Numbered from the stretch's first letter, positions 1 to 12,318 are shown. The stretch: DNA of 64,000 nucleotides from Mycoplasma miroungigenitalium (GCF_013008635.1 NZ_CP053096.1:124001-188000); one strand, 5' to 3'. Made by a program: numbers and translations. The notes: generated by a model not told the origin, from the sequence alone.

Positions 1-1840
1 CAAATTTATATGGTTCCGTTTTCCCTAATCTTATAGTTAGTGCAAATTCACCATAATCTTCTTTTTCTTCATCACTCAAATTTTCAACACGATCAATAAT
101 CAATTTAGCAATATATTTTTTTAGCTCGTTTTGATCACTAACCTCAGGCTTGTCTTTAGGTGGTAAAATTGCAAGTAACGATGTTATGAAATTGAAATGA
201 TCTAAATCCATATCTTTGCTGATATCTTTTAATTCGTTAATGTTAATATTTGTATTATTAAATTCTTCAAAAATCTTCTCTGCTTTTTTTATTGCATCTT
301 TTCTTTTGCGCGATCAGAATTTTCAACAAAGTTTATTGTTCTTAAGCATTCATTTTTCAATTTGTTTAACACTATCAAACTTACATTCATTTGGATATTT
401 AAAAAATGAAGTGTCTGGAAGATTCAAGAGAACCTCTCATCGTTTGATATTTAAATCACCCATATATTTATTCAAAGTTGGCAATATTTTTGCCACTTCA
501 CCAAATCTTATATCTTGAGAAAAATTTGCGATGTTTTCGATATATCTAAGTTCCTTTTTACTTAGAACTCTCAATGCTTTTAGATTACTTACTGAATCAA
601 ATTGTTCAATATAATCAATATATTCTTTCAGGGGTTTGAAAAAGGATTTTTTGCTCATTTCGGCTGAATTAAGCATAAATAAACAAAATGGTTTTAACAT
701 TCCCATACGATTACGGATTACTTCAAGAGCAGCTTTCTTTTGCGAACAAACTACTGCAGTTTTACCATAAACCAGAATGTTAGTTAGCAAGTTAACAATT
801 GTTTGCGACTTACCAGTTCCCGGAGGACCTCAAATTACAGTGTTTTGTTGCAATGAGGATGCTATAGCTTTATCTTGACTAAAGTTAGTTGGTGTAATTT
901 TAAAAATACTGCTACGAGGATTGAAAATTAAATTATCAACCGCTTTAGTGTAATTAGATTTTTTGAATTCTATTTTAATAATTTTTCCAACATCATCATT
1001 TTTGATTATTTCCATCATCCGATTTCTTATATAACCGCCGGCGGGTTGAAATAGACCCAAGACAACACCAGGGCAAAATTCAAGAGATTCGTTCAAGACA
1101 TTTTCTGGACTTAATTTTTCAAATTCACCAAAAATATCCGGTATGTTAGGGTAAATGTTTTCTCATTCGGATTTAACAAAATCAATAAGATCCTTGATTG
1201 TTAAGTCAGAAATATTCATACTGGTGTCTAAATCAAAGTTATCATTATTCAATAAGAATAGCAGTTTTTCATTTGGTTTAATATCTGAATTAGAATAAAG
1301 TTTTGGACGAGCATTTTCAATTATTACATAAGCTTCCTTCAAAAATAATGGCCCGTAAATTGATTTTCCATCAATATTTACTTTTATATACATGAAACCC
1401 AAATGAATTGGTCAAATATTAGTTTGTTCGTTAATTTCCTTGGCTCTATTCAAAAACATTTTTCATTTTATTGATTGTTTTTGAAATTGCATTTGCAATT
1501 CTTCAGTTATTTTTTTAATACCAATTTCAAAATCTTTTTTTAATAATCTCAATTTAAAATCAGAGATTGATAAATCAAAATCTTCAATTAGATTTAATGC
1601 TTCTTCATAATTTTGCGCTTGGCTCAACTGTTGAGATGCAAATTTTAATTTTTCCTCTATGATTTCGATTTTAAATTCTTTTTTGTTTCAAATTTTACGA
1701 TAAGTTTCTTCACTAAATAATTTATGTAAATCAAAAAAGTAGTTATTATCAACCTTTGTAAAAACCGCCTTATCATTAGGACTAACATCCAATAAATTAC
1801 TCAAAATTGTTTTATATCTTTTTTCGTTTTCACTAAACAT
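1..1840 (-). CDS. SF1-type ATP-dependent helicase/ATPase, C-terminus cut by window edge
   Basis: Minus-strand frame open from an ATG at 1838-1840 to the window edge (about 613 codons) when TGA is read as Trp; the ATG follows an AAAGGGG ribosome-binding site. A Walker A motif WGPPGTGKSQT lies near residues 333-345, the form typical of the AAA_11/UvrD-like fold of SF1 helicases such as DUF4011-containing proteins. The N-terminal third is Lys/Asn-rich with no motif I recognise. Helicase motifs after Walker A, including motif II, were not verified and part of the protein lies outside the window. It probably acts on nucleic acid in the cytoplasm; substrate unknown. The next gene is divergent and the intergenic region between them is about 300 bp, so it probably has its own promoter. 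Confident of a P-loop SF1-like ATPase, less so of helicase activity. Confidence 0.75.
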
Positions 1841-2142
1841 ACAGACCCCTTTACATTAGTTATTTAATTATATATATAAATATAAGTTTAATTATTAAAT
1901 ATAATAAAACTTGGAAAACCATAATAAAAATATTTGTCTTTTTATAAGTAAAAAACTAATTATCGTCCGAAAAATATGGAAGTTTTCATATTTTTAATAG
2001 TTTAGGCGGTGGAAAACTGCAATCATATCACTATCCCGTATAATTTAAAATAAATAATTATTTATATTTATATAAGTAAGTTCGAAAATAAATAATTTTA
2101 ATAAACAAAAAAATAACAGTAAATTTATGAAAGCTAATTAAT
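1841..2142. other. AT-rich divergent intergenic region
   Basis: About 300 bp between the leftward helicase gene and the rightward frameshifted locus. It holds the helicase ribosome-binding site at its left edge. No RNA gene or clear hairpin terminator is visible. Promoters for both neighbours are expected here but I cannot place one with confidence. Confidence 0.5.
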
Positions 2143-3080
2143 ATGTCAAAAAAACATGCATTCGGAATTGGGTTAATATTGGCCACAACGACAGTAACAG
2201 CATTTTCGGCAATTCTAGCATCTACAACCATTTTAAATAGATTTGATATTAAGAATTTAAATTTTCTTGAAAATAAGGAATATGCGCAAAAAGAAATAAA
2301 CAAACTTAAAACCAACGATTTGCGTAGCGAAAAATACCGCTATTTTTTACAAATTAACATATAAATAAGCAAAATTCATTAAAAAAAGCAGAAGAAGAAA
2401 TTACTAATTTAAAAAACATAAATATGGTTGACAAGAATAATTACATATCTCAGTTGACTATCGATCTCAAAAACCAATCCCAAATAGATAAAGTTGTGTT
2501 AGAAGCAAAGAAAAAAAATTCTTCGAATGAACACCGAGTAATGCCAATTAATATGTTAGCAAACTGAATGCCTGTTGTAGGAAGAGGCTCCGAAAATTTT
2601 GCTTTTTATATTCCTGATCCCAGCAAAGATTGAGATAAAAAAACTCGTGAGTTTTTAATTAAAGCAAAAGCGGAAATGATTATTAAATATGAATTATTTA
2701 AGTATCTAAACACTAACCCGCAAAACATCACTCCCAAACAGAAAGAATTTTATGGTCAATACATTTATATTTCAGCATTTTCTTCTCGATTACTAAATGA
2801 GTTATATTCAAAATCAGGGTACCTCAATGAACAAATTACAAATGAAAATGCAATTTGAAAAAGAAATGATGAATTTAAATTTATCGTCGATCAAGTTAAA
2901 GATAGTGAGAACACAAATCAATTCAATTATATTAAGAGCATTTCTGAAATTTTGAAATTCTTAAGAGTTATGGATTTTAAGGAAAATAATCCGAAGAAAT
3001 TCAGTTGACACCCTCGAAAATACGCATCAGTTTTTTATAATAATATTGAATCTGTATTGGGGACAAATAAAATAAATTAA
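2143..3080 (+). pseudogene. Frameshifted membrane-anchored protein, possible GA-module family
   Basis: A 73-codon frame starts at ATG 2143 with a hydrophobic N-terminal segment (about residues 6-31) that looks like an uncleaved signal anchor, and ends at TAA 2362. The next frame (-1) is open from 2358 to TAA 3078-3080, through TGA (Trp) codons. The two parts join naturally: KEINKLKTNDLRSEKY before the break and KKAEEEITNLKNIN after it look like two consecutive GA (albumin-binding) three-helix modules, so a one-base deletion near 2358-2364 is the simplest explanation. The remaining 200 residues are not recognised. A truncated 73-aa product plus a separate protein starting at ATG 2424 is the alternative. 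The GA assignment is from pattern only. Confidence 0.55.
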
Positions 3081-3094
3081 ACCGTTAAAATTAC

Positions 3095-5314
3095 ATGTTT
3101 CACTATAATCCTTATTTAAGCAAAATAATTTCCGCCGAACAAATAAATAATTTGAACTTAGCAGTCGAGGCAATATTAACATATCTAATTGAAAATCAAT
3201 ATATAGATGAATCTTCACCAGAAGAAGAAATTATTTTTAATACTATCAGAACCATTTTAAGTGAAAAAGACACAAATAATTTAATCAGTATTAAAATTAG
3301 AAAAAATCAAAAAACTATAGACAACAATGAAATAACAAAAATTCGTAACCAATTAAATGATAAAGGTTTTGATTTAAGTAAACTTACATCATGATTTAAG
3401 AACGTACAAAAAATCTATATTGATTTCCATCAAGAATCAATACAGGAACTAATAGTAAGATCTTACACAGAAGCTGACATGTTATTAACAAATTTTTTAG
3501 GTATGGTTTTTTCATTTGGGCCCGATATGGGAGCCATGGAAGTTGTCAGTAAAAGAGAATTGATCAATCTTATTAAAAATATTGAAAAATATCCCTTCGC
3601 CAAAAACTTAAACTTGACGCGCGAAAATCTAATAAAATTTTTAGCTGATTTTTGAAACATGATGTCAGCTGCAATGTTGAATGAAATAAATTATGACCAA
3701 CTGATATCAAATATAAAAAATAATAAAATTTTTGATTTTATTGCAAAATATTCTCTATTTACGAAGGATGATGATGATGAACCCTATAAACCTTACCATA
3801 GTAAAATACAAATAATCTTAAATGAGTTAAACGCGTTACTAAATGAGTGTGAATCCAAATCTGTAAACAACATATATACTGATAAAAACGAATTACGTAA
3901 ATTAATAAATGAAATTGAAGCGAATCCAAGTTCTTTCGATATTTTAGATAAGTATCATCAAACATGATCTTCGAAAGAAGAAACTAAATTAAATATCTAT
4001 GATTTAGAAAATCTGATTAGATTTATCTCGAATGATTTATTGTTGTCACTAAACTCAACACGGTTTTCATACAAATTTTTCAAGATGAAAGAAAGATCTA
4101 TTAATAACGCTAATGATTTAATTCGAAATAGCATAACAAGTGTTCAAAATAATTCTAGAAAACATAAATCACTTTAGCTCATTAGGAAATATAGCTAAAC
4201 GTGAAAGTATAGAAGACTTAGATTTATCTCGCATAACCTCTTCTTTCCTTGGGAAAATTATCGGAATGCCGATAGATTCTGATAATTCTTATATTGACAG
4301 TTTTGAAAAGGAAATTAATAATATTTTAGAATTTTTAGATGAAGAAACCTACTTTAGAAATGTTGCAGATAAATTAAGAATAAAAAAAGATGCGATATTT
4401 AAAGAATTAAGAAGTTCTCTTGATTCTAAATATTCACTAGAGTTTTCATTAAGGTTGAAAGCACTTGATAATATAAGCGATGAAGAATTTTTTAAAATAC
4501 TAAATGAAAAAGGAAGAATAGTGATTGAAGCACTCTCATTAGAATTGCAAGCTAGAAATATACGTAATTTTATCGAACTACATTCTAATTTAAAAAATAA
4601 CATTAACACTAATCTTTGCACTTTCATTGATTGAGGTAAGGGCCGATTGAGAATTAATTTTAATAACAATGTCTCAGGATATAAATTAATACTCGATGAT
4701 GATACTGATAATAAGTTAAATCTCTTGAAAAAAATTGATAGAAATATAACAATACATGAAAACCGTGGGAAAACCGTCATATCTATGGGTCCCGATTTAA
4801 ACGATAAAGCTCAATCATTTTTATCAAAATTAAATCAAATTTATGTAGAGAGATATATAAGCACGAATTTAATTTAAATCTCCATCCATATCAAATTAAT
4901 AATATTTTCCATATAGATAAGATATCGAAATTTGATACCTTAAAAATAGAAAACAAACAATATTGTAAGAGCATACAATCATTAATTTCTACTCAAAAAA
5001 GTTTCTACCGAGAATTCTTTGAAAAAATAATACTAACTTCGGAGCCTAGTTTTCACGATAAAATTCAAGCATTCATCCGTGAAATTAATCCTAATAATCA
5101 CAACGATACAAATTATTGTTTGTTAGAATTTATGTTTTATACTTATCTTGGACATAATTATGATCTCATTTCCTCATTGCTTGAAGAATATTTAACATTT
5201 ATTAAAAATATTAATATAGATAAAAAACCAGATGAACTAACTAATGAATTTGAATCTTTCAAAAAACATTTAGTGAAAAGATTGACGATATTATTAATAA
5301 ATTTAACAAATTAA
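3095..5314 (+). pseudogene. Large protein of unknown function broken by two frameshifts
   Basis: The coding signal runs for 2.2 kb but changes frame twice. The first part, from ATG 3095, passes several TGA (Trp) codons and ends at a TAG near 4178. The second is open through 4877. The third runs from about 4841 to the TAA at 5312-5314. Frame 2 gives way to frame 0 between about 4122 and 4180, and frame 0 to frame 2 between about 4841 and 4877. Rejoined, it would be a mostly helical, Asn/Ile/Lys-rich protein of about 740 aa without signal peptide or membrane segments. I recognise no domain. It begins 14 bp after the preceding locus, so the two were probably co-transcribed. Either a decaying gene or an assembly with indel errors. 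Confidence 0.55.
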
Positions 5315-5368
5315 ACCTATAGTGATTAATCATTTTTCGATTTGCTAATTCAATTGTAAAATGAGTAT

Positions 5369-5404
5369 AAAAATAGCAACCATTCAGCGGTTACTATTTT
5401 TTTA
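5369..5404. terminator. Bidirectional hairpin terminator
   Basis: Inverted repeat AAATAGCAACC / GGTTACTATTT (one mismatch) with T-runs on both sides, between two convergent genes; it includes the stop codon of the leftward gene. Confidence 0.75.
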
Positions 5405-5992
5405 ATCTAGATTATTTTTATTTTTTCTTTTATGATGTATAGAAGCAATAGAACTTAGAACTATTATAACAACATCTATAATCGGCAATACAACAAATGG
5501 TATATTCAAATATCTATTTACTTCATCGTTATTTATATACTTGCTAAATAATCCATTCAAGAAAATACTTACGATGATGCCCCCTGCCACGACAATAAAT
5601 AGCAATACAATTGGAGCTAAAATGAAACTCTTTTGAAATATTGAAAATAAAGCCATAATGAATACTGTTATAGTTCATACAATAAGCAATACAGATAAAA
5701 TCGCACCACAAGCTACTCCAAAATAGTAAATCATAACTTTGCTTGAATCCATACCGCTATTCATTGGTTCCTGTAATCAATCGTATAATCTTTTAATATT
5801 AGAGATAAAACCAGCCATAAACCATTTAATAGATACAAAATACAAGTTAACATTCTCTGAATTTGTTCAGTTAAAATAATTACCTTTATTAATGTCAACA
5901 ATTTCTTTTAACTGCATAATAAATAAGAAAACCATTAGCAGTAACATAACAACTGAAAAGTAAATTATTTTACTTAATTTTAAGTTTTTCAC
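5402..5992 (-). CDS. Hypothetical four-helix membrane protein, GTG start
   Basis: 196 aa. The start is a GTG at 5990-5992 placed behind a strong GGAGG site; no ATG upstream is in frame before a stop, and the next in-frame ATGs would remove the first membrane helix. Hydrophobic segments lie at about residues 6-26, 85-107, 115-142 and 155-175, with a Lys/Asn-rich C-terminus. No family recognised. It starts 13 bp after the stop of the upstream phosphotransferase gene, so they form an operon; whether the functions are related is unknown. Confidence 0.75.
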
Positions 5993-6005
5993 ACTACCTC
6001 CGTGT

Positions 6006-6734
6006 TTAAGAATTTGTTAATTTCTTTAATTCTTTACCATAATTATAAATTCTTTTTTCATATTCTTCAGTATTAAATGGAGGTTTTGTTTGAGTTTGCA
6101 CTCACAAAACAACCAAATAATTTACTAAAATCTTATGACGCAATAGATGAATATAATTGTAATCGCCATAAGCATTTAGAAATTTCGCTTCCAAATCACC
6201 CGTTAAATTACTTGCTTCAATAATATATGCCAATTCAAAATGTTTATCTCCCAAGGTCGAGTATTCTCAATCAACAAAGAATATTTTGTCTTCAATTTGA
6301 ATCATATTAAAAGGTCATAAATCATTATGCAACGGAGTTGTTTTATCCATTTTAGATAATGTTAAATTAACACAACGATAATATTCTTCCAAAACAGGAA
6401 CGCTTCTGTTTTTTTCTTTTAAAATTTTGCGATACTCTTTTACTCTTGCAGCATGGTTAGATTTGGGAAATTTTAATTTAGAATCATGAATTTGCTTTAC
6501 TTGCCGTGCAATAAGCTCAATGTTTGAGAAATCAAGTATTGGTTGTTGTCCTTCAATGAATTCTCATTTGATGATATCACTCTTATTTTGAATAAGTCTG
6601 GGAACAAAATTAAATTTACTTAATATGTGGTAATCAATTTTATGGTTAAATCCATTAAATTGTTTTTCTTGAACAAATTCATCGCCAATTCGATATGAAA
6701 TGTTAGTGTGACCAGTTGTAATTTCTGTTTTCAT
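6006..6734 (-). CDS. Choline/aminoglycoside kinase-like phosphotransferase (LicA/APH fold)
   Basis: 242 aa, ATG at 6732-6734 after AAGGAG. The APH-fold catalytic loop is visible as LHNDLWPFNMI (HxDxxxxN), followed by the Mg-binding FVDWEYSTLGD about 15 residues later. N-terminal GHTNISYRI fits the nucleotide-binding strand region of the LicA/choline kinase family. Members phosphorylate choline, ethanolamine or related small alcohols with ATP. In mycoplasmas such enzymes are thought to feed phosphocholine into lipids or surface glycolipids, but the substrate here cannot be read from sequence. It is divergent from lepA and followed closely by a membrane protein gene. Confident of the fold, not of the substrate. 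Confidence 0.8.
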
Positions 6735-6757
6735 AATTCTCCTTAAAATGGAATTTA

Positions 6758-6785
6758 TTGTATTTTTTACATTTTAATATAAAAT
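6758..6785 (+). promoter_or_regulatory. Putative lepA promoter
   Basis: TTGTAT, a 16-bp spacer and TAAAAT lie 31 bp before the lepA ATG, followed by an AAGGAG site. Spacing and boxes fit the main sigma factor. Confidence 0.5.
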
Positions 6786-6815
6786 TTAATACATATATTA
6801 TAAGGAGAGCAAATA

Positions 6816-8609
6816 ATGGACAAAACAAAAATTAGAAATTTTTCAATTATTGCCCACATCGACCATGGCAAAAGCACTTTAGCTGATAGAATTCTTGAAC
6901 TCACTCAAACTGTAAGTCAACGTGAATTAGAAGAACAAATTTTAGACACAATGGACTTAGAAAGAGAAAGAGGAATTACAATTAAGTTAAATGCAGTACA
7001 AATAAAGTATAAAGATTACATTTTTCATCTTATCGACACGCCAGGCCATGTCGATTTTACCTATGAAGTCTCACGTTCTTTAGCTGCTACTGAAGGTGCG
7101 CTATTAATTGTTGATGCAACACAAGGTATCGAAGCTCAAACATTAGCAAATGTCTATTTAGCTCTTGAAAACAACCTAACAATTATTCCAATAATAAACA
7201 AAATTGACTTACCTTCTGCAGACATTGAAAGAACAAAAGCAGAGATAGAAAGAGTAATCGGACTACCCACTGATAATGCAGTTTGTATATCTGCTAAAAC
7301 CGGATTGAACTGTGAGCAAGTACTTGAAGCTATTGAAAAATACATACCTGCGCCCGCTGAAGCCGACGATTCAAAACCTCTAAAAGCACTAATTTTTGAC
7401 TCATATTTTGATGAATATCGCGGAGTTGTAATGTTAGTCAGAATTGTGCAAGGTAAATTAAGACGTAATGACAAAATTAAATTTATGTCCTCTGGTCGTA
7501 TCAATCAAGTTTCTGAATTAGGGGTAAAATCACCTCGTGAAGTTAAAAAGGAATATTTAGAAGCTGGTGAAGTTGGGTGAGTTGCAGCCACAATTAGAGA
7601 TGCAAGAGATGTCCGCGTTGGAGATACTATAACTCTAGAAGAAAATCCAGCAGAAAAACCGTTACCAGGTTACAAAAAGAAACAACCAGTAGTTTTTACT
7701 GGATTTTACCCAGTTGACACACGTGATTACATGGAGTTAAAAGAAAGTTTAGAGAAAATTGCGTTGAGCGATAGTTCTATTTCTTGAGAACAAGAAACTT
7801 CACGTGCATTAGGTTTTGGATTCAGAGTGGGTTTTCTTGGTATGTTGCATATGGAAATACTTCAAGAACGCCTGAATCGTGAATACCATATTGGCGTTAT
7901 CGCTACATCTCCATCTGTTGAATATAAAGTTTACCGAACTGATGGAACATTAGAAATGGTCTCTAACCCAGCCTTTCTCCCTGATCGAACCTTCATAGAC
8001 AGAATTGAAGAACCATATATTTATTCAACAATTATCGTTCCTGATAACTATATCGGTAACGTTATGGAGCTATGTCAAGGTAAAAGAGGGATCTATCGCG
8101 ATATGGAATCACTAGATGGTAACAGAAGTAAAATAACTTATGAAATGCCGTTAGCTGAAATTGTTGTTGACTTTTTTGACCGTTTAAAAAGTTCAACAAA
8201 AGGTTATGCCTCATTTGAATATGATTTATTTGGTTATAAAGAAACCGATTTAGTAAAAGTTGATATTTTATTAAACGGCGATAAAATTGACGCCTTTACA
8301 GTCATCACGCACCGGGATAACGCATATTCAAGAGCTAGAGATCTTTGTCAAAAACTTAAAGAAGCTATTCCTAGACAAAACTTTGAAGTCCCGGTCCAAG
8401 CAGCTATTGGCGGAAAAATTATTGCGAGAGAGACTATAAAAGCATATCGTAAAGATGTCACCGCTAAACTTTATGGTGGAGACGTTACTCGTCGTCAAAA
8501 ACTACTAAAAAAACAAAAAGAAGGTAAAAAACGTATGAAAATGCTTGGTTCTGTTGAAGTCCCTCAAGAAGCATTTCTTAAAATATTGAAAACAAATATC
8601 GATAATTAA
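6816..8609 (+). CDS. lepA: Elongation factor 4 (back-translocase GTPase)
   Basis: 597 aa, full family length. G1 motif AHIDHGKST at residues 13-21, the RGITI switch I region, DTPGH (G3) and NKID (G4) are all present, followed by the EF4-specific C-terminal domain ending in a Lys-rich tail ([13 protein letters not shown]). TGA codons at 7578 and 7786 are Trp. EF4 binds stalled or mistranslocated ribosomes and moves the tRNAs back by one codon. Start chosen by the AAGGAG site 8 nt upstream. It stands alone: a promoter precedes it and a hairpin terminator follows directly. Confidence 0.97.
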
Positions 8610-8633
8610 TGGACTAAACACTCCATTTTTTAT
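8608..8633 (+). terminator. lepA terminator
   Basis: AATGGA, an 8-nt loop and TCCATT followed by TTTTATT, overlapping the lepA stop codon. Confidence 0.7.
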
Positions 8634-8696
8634 TAGCCTTCTAATTTCCCAATAATAATTAAGATATAATTTAATTTACTAATTAAGGAGTTAAAC

Positions 8697-10514
8697 ATGA
8701 TACCAACGCAAACAATAGACCAACCTCTCGATGAATACAAATCATACGAAAATAAACACAAAGAAAATGTCGAAAATTTCTTTAAAGAATTAACTGAAAA
8801 ATCAAACATAGATGTGAACGCTAATCGTTCAACATCAGACAAAATTTACAAAAAAGATGAATTAATAAACAAATGAAAAAATAAACTAAGCAAATTAAGA
8901 GTAGGAACAGCATTTAATATATTATTCATCGTTTTGGCCTGTTCTTTGCCAGTGTGAACAATAATTTACTTAGTACACAAAGGTACGGAAAATATTGAAA
9001 TTTCGACCCAAACAATATTAATTTCCACAGCATTATTTGTATTATCAATTTTAGCTATTGTTGGCTTAAGCGTAATACAGGCATTAGTAATAAATAAACG
9101 AATCAAATCAGCCGAAAAAATAAAAAATAAATTTGAGACTGAAAGAGAAGAACTTGTTGACGAAGCATACAGACAACTAAATCCGTTATTAAACATCATC
9201 AGACCAGGTTATAAAATTAAAATATTCAAAAACACTATGCCAATTTTAGAAATGGATCGTCATTTGAATATTGGGAGATTACGCTCCTTGGCACAAAATT
9301 ATGATTTTAAAGGTGATACAAATCATAATCAAATGCACGAACGAATACAATCAGGAACAATTTATGGCAACCCTTTTATTATTTCGTCAAGATTATTACA
9401 TGAAATGGGTACCAAAACGTACACTGGAACTCTATTTATTACTTGAACTGAATATTCTTATGATTCAAATGGTAAACGTGTAGCTGTAGCATGTAGTGAG
9501 ACATTAGTTGCAAGAGTAGTAAAACCTTTCCCAGAGTATTGACATAAGACTTATATTTATATCGGGTCGCAAGCCGCTCCAGACTTATATTTCACAAGAA
9601 ACTCAAATAATATAAATAACGAATCAGATTCACAAATAGATAAATACGTAAAAAAATACGATAAGATACTGAAAAAAATGATGAAAGATAATCCTCAGTT
9701 TACTGCGTTGGCCAATACTGAATTTGAAGCGTGCTTTGGCGCCACTGATAGAAATCACGAACAACAATTTAGATTGTTATTTACTCCTCTTGCTCAGCAA
9801 AATATTGTCAAGTTGTTAACTGATAAAAAATATGGTTATGGCGATGATATGTTTTATGGAAAATATGGAAAGTTAAACCTATTCCAATTTGACCATTTAA
9901 CCGGCGAAGTTTTAGATGAAAATGTATCTATATTTCGCATGTTTGACTATGACAAAATTAAAGAGTTGTTTTATAAAGTCAACCATGAATACTTTAAAAC
10001 ACTGTATTTTGCTTTTGCTCCGTATTTTTCAATCCCAATTTTCCAACAAACAAAAGCAATCGAATACATATATAATGATAAAAAAGAATATGATCTTAAT
10101 GAATATGAATATGAGCATCAAATTTCTTATTTACCAAGAATGGTTTTTGATCACCATGATACTCAGACCCAATCAATTTTAAAGACTAGTTTTATTTCAA
10201 ATAATGGAGAAGACACAGAACAGGTGAGAGTGAAATCAAGTAGTTTTAAAATCAAGCAAAGAGTCGATTATGTATCTGTCAGAGGGGGTGATGGCCACCA
10301 TCACATGGTGCCAGTGCCTTGAGATGAATACATACCAATTTCTAAAGAAACAGATATTCTAATTAAAAAAATTCAAAACTATCCGATTGATATTGATGAT
10401 TACAAAAAAGAAATTTCTGATTCGTTATCTAGCGGTTCAATGGGTATCGATACTAATATAGATGATAAAGATTTATTTCTATCGTACGGTTCTATTATCA
10501 AAATATTAAATTAA
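8697..10514 (+). CDS. DUF3137-domain membrane protein
   Basis: 605 aa, ATG at 8697 after AAGGAG. After a charged N-terminal 60 residues come two hydrophobic segments (about residues 75-98 and 107-132), then a long cytoplasmic domain. Layout and position directly before lemA match the DUF3137 family, which is commonly paired with LemA in bacteria. Five or more TGA codons are in frame as Trp. Function of the family is unknown; a role at the membrane together with LemA is likely from context only. Stop TAA at 10512, 32 bp before lemA. Confidence 0.75.
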
Positions 10515-10546
10515 ATATATAATTTAATCACCAAAAAGGAGGACAT

Positions 10547-11215
10547 ATGTCAAATCAACTAGACGAAATGGAAGGACCTTTTCTTGAAGAAGGTCACGAT
10601 GTTAATGTAATTAACAAGAGATTACCTATCAAAACAGGTGCCGGTTCAATAATATTCGAAATTATGTTATGAGTGTTAGCAATCATCCCAGGGCTTATAT
10701 TCTTGTTTATCAAAATTAAAGCCAAAAACTATTTAGCACAAGTTGAACAAAAAATTCAACACAATGCTTCACAAATCGATAACTTTTTAGAACAAAGAGT
10801 TATCATTATGACCAACATCGCTTCGATTGTTTCAAAATCAATCGATCTAGATAAAGATGTTATGAAATCAGTGGCTTTATACCGTTCGGGTATGAAACCA
10901 ACTGAAGAAAATAGATCAAATTTTGCAAGTTCAATTGACCAAACAATCGGCGCAATTAACGTTCAACTTGAAAATTATCCTGAATTACAAGCACACGGTG
11001 CTTTAAGAGATGCATTGCAACAAAACTCATACTTACAAAAAGAAATTACTGCCGCTAGAGAAATCTACAATGACTCAGTATATCAATGAAACAGAGCAGT
11101 AAATGAATGACCTGCAAAAATGATTGTTGCATCAAGAAATAACTATACAACGAGAATTCCTTTCATCGCTAGTGCTCAAACTAAAGCCGATGCTAGAAAA
11201 GATTTCTTCGCTTAA
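10547..11215 (+). CDS. LemA family protein
   Basis: 222 aa, ATG after AAAGGAGG. One membrane segment at about residues 36-55 (WVLAIIPGLIFLFIKIKAK) is followed by long amphipathic helices with the LemA-type NQR/WN pattern: AQVEQKIQHNASQIDNFLEQR, then YNDSVYQWN and a C-terminal TKADARKDFF. LemA proteins are membrane-anchored four-helix coiled bundles of uncertain function. It follows the DUF3137 gene in the same operon and ends at a strong terminator. Confidence 0.85.
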
Positions 11216-11225
11216 TTCATTCAAA

Positions 11226-11262
11226 GAAAAATGAGCAATTAAATTTTGCTCATTTTTTATTT
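11226..11262. terminator. Bidirectional terminator between lemA and HAD gene
   Basis: AAAAATGAGCAA / TTGCTCATTTTT, a 12-bp perfect stem with T-runs on both strands, between convergent genes. Confidence 0.85.
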
Positions 11263-11266
11263 TATT

Positions 11267-12085
11267 TTACAAATGCTCTATTTCAGACATTATTTTGCCA
11301 ACCCCACCATTTTTATAATCGTGATCCGAAACAAAATCAGCAATGCTTTTAATTTCATCCATCGAATTAGCAACAGCCATTAAATACCCAATTTCGGGTT
11401 TGGCTGTTACATCATTTCCTGAATCCCCGATGTGCATGGCAGTTTTAATATCTAGCCCTAATAATTCACAAATGTACTGTGCTGCCTTCCCTTTGGTTGC
11501 TAATTTGTGAGTAATCTCAATAGAATAACCTTTTGAAACGAGATGAAAACTTAATGATGGATATTCACTTCTTCATTTTTCGAGTTGTAAAACCATTTCA
11601 TCCTTTTCAAGCCCAAATACTAAATACTTAAATACCTCATCTTCGTATGGAATTTTGTCATAATTTAATCTAGGGATTTGTGATGCTCATGAACGAATGA
11701 ATAATGGGTTGTTATTACTCGAACAATATAAATATTCAGTATCATTAACAAAAATAAATAAGCCTAGTTTTTGAAATTCACTCATTATTTTTTGTTTGTC
11801 ATCAGGGCTAATTGTAGCTTTTCAAATCGTTTTACCCTTATTGTCAATAATTTGAGCTCCGACTGAACATATAGTAAAAGGAGCATTAATTTTAGCCATT
11901 AGTTCTCTCAGAAACTTATTATTTTTTCTGCCGGTTGAAACAATAACAGGTTTATAACTATTTATTTTTTTGGCGACAGCGATATTAAAATCTGAGGCCG
12001 GATAATTTGCATCTGGCTGGTCAAAAAAAGTGCCGTCTAAGTCTAAAAAATAAGCGCTTGGATTAATATCTTTGTATATTTTCAT
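11267..12085 (-). CDS. HAD superfamily (Cof-type) phosphatase
   Basis: 272 aa, ATG at 12083-12085. HAD motif I FLDLDGTFF is at residues 13-21, motif II Ser/Thr in IVSTGR, and motif IV HIGDSGNDV near the C-terminus, with the C2-type cap between them, as in Cof-like phosphatases. These dephosphorylate small sugar phosphates, nucleotides or cofactors; the substrate is not predictable. It is convergent with lemA and stands alone. A second Cof-like paralog lies at 31003-31845. Confidence 0.88.
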
Positions 12086-12211
12086 TTAATTATTATAAAC
12101 CATATTTTAATAATGATTTATAACTAGTTTAATGAGTGTTCTTATTTTTCCTAAAATACTGTAATATGTGTATTTATGAAAAAAAATATAATTCTATAAC
12201 AAAACAAAGTG

Positions 12212-12282
12212 CGAAACTTTAAATTATGAATTTCTAACTATTTTAATTAAAAACGAAACTTTATAATTTGTCGTGGTAAAAT
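12212..12282 (+). promoter_or_regulatory. pncB promoter region with repeated element
   Basis: An extended -10 box TGGTAAAAT lies at 12274-12282, 36 bp before the pncB ATG. The 10-mer CGAAACTTTA occurs twice, at 12212-12221 and 12254-12263, exactly 42 bp apart; the second copy overlaps the expected -35 position. This looks like a paired operator, but the factor is unknown. Confidence 0.45.
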
Positions 12283-12318
12283 TTAGCAACTTAATATTAA
12301 CATAGATAGGAGAATAAT

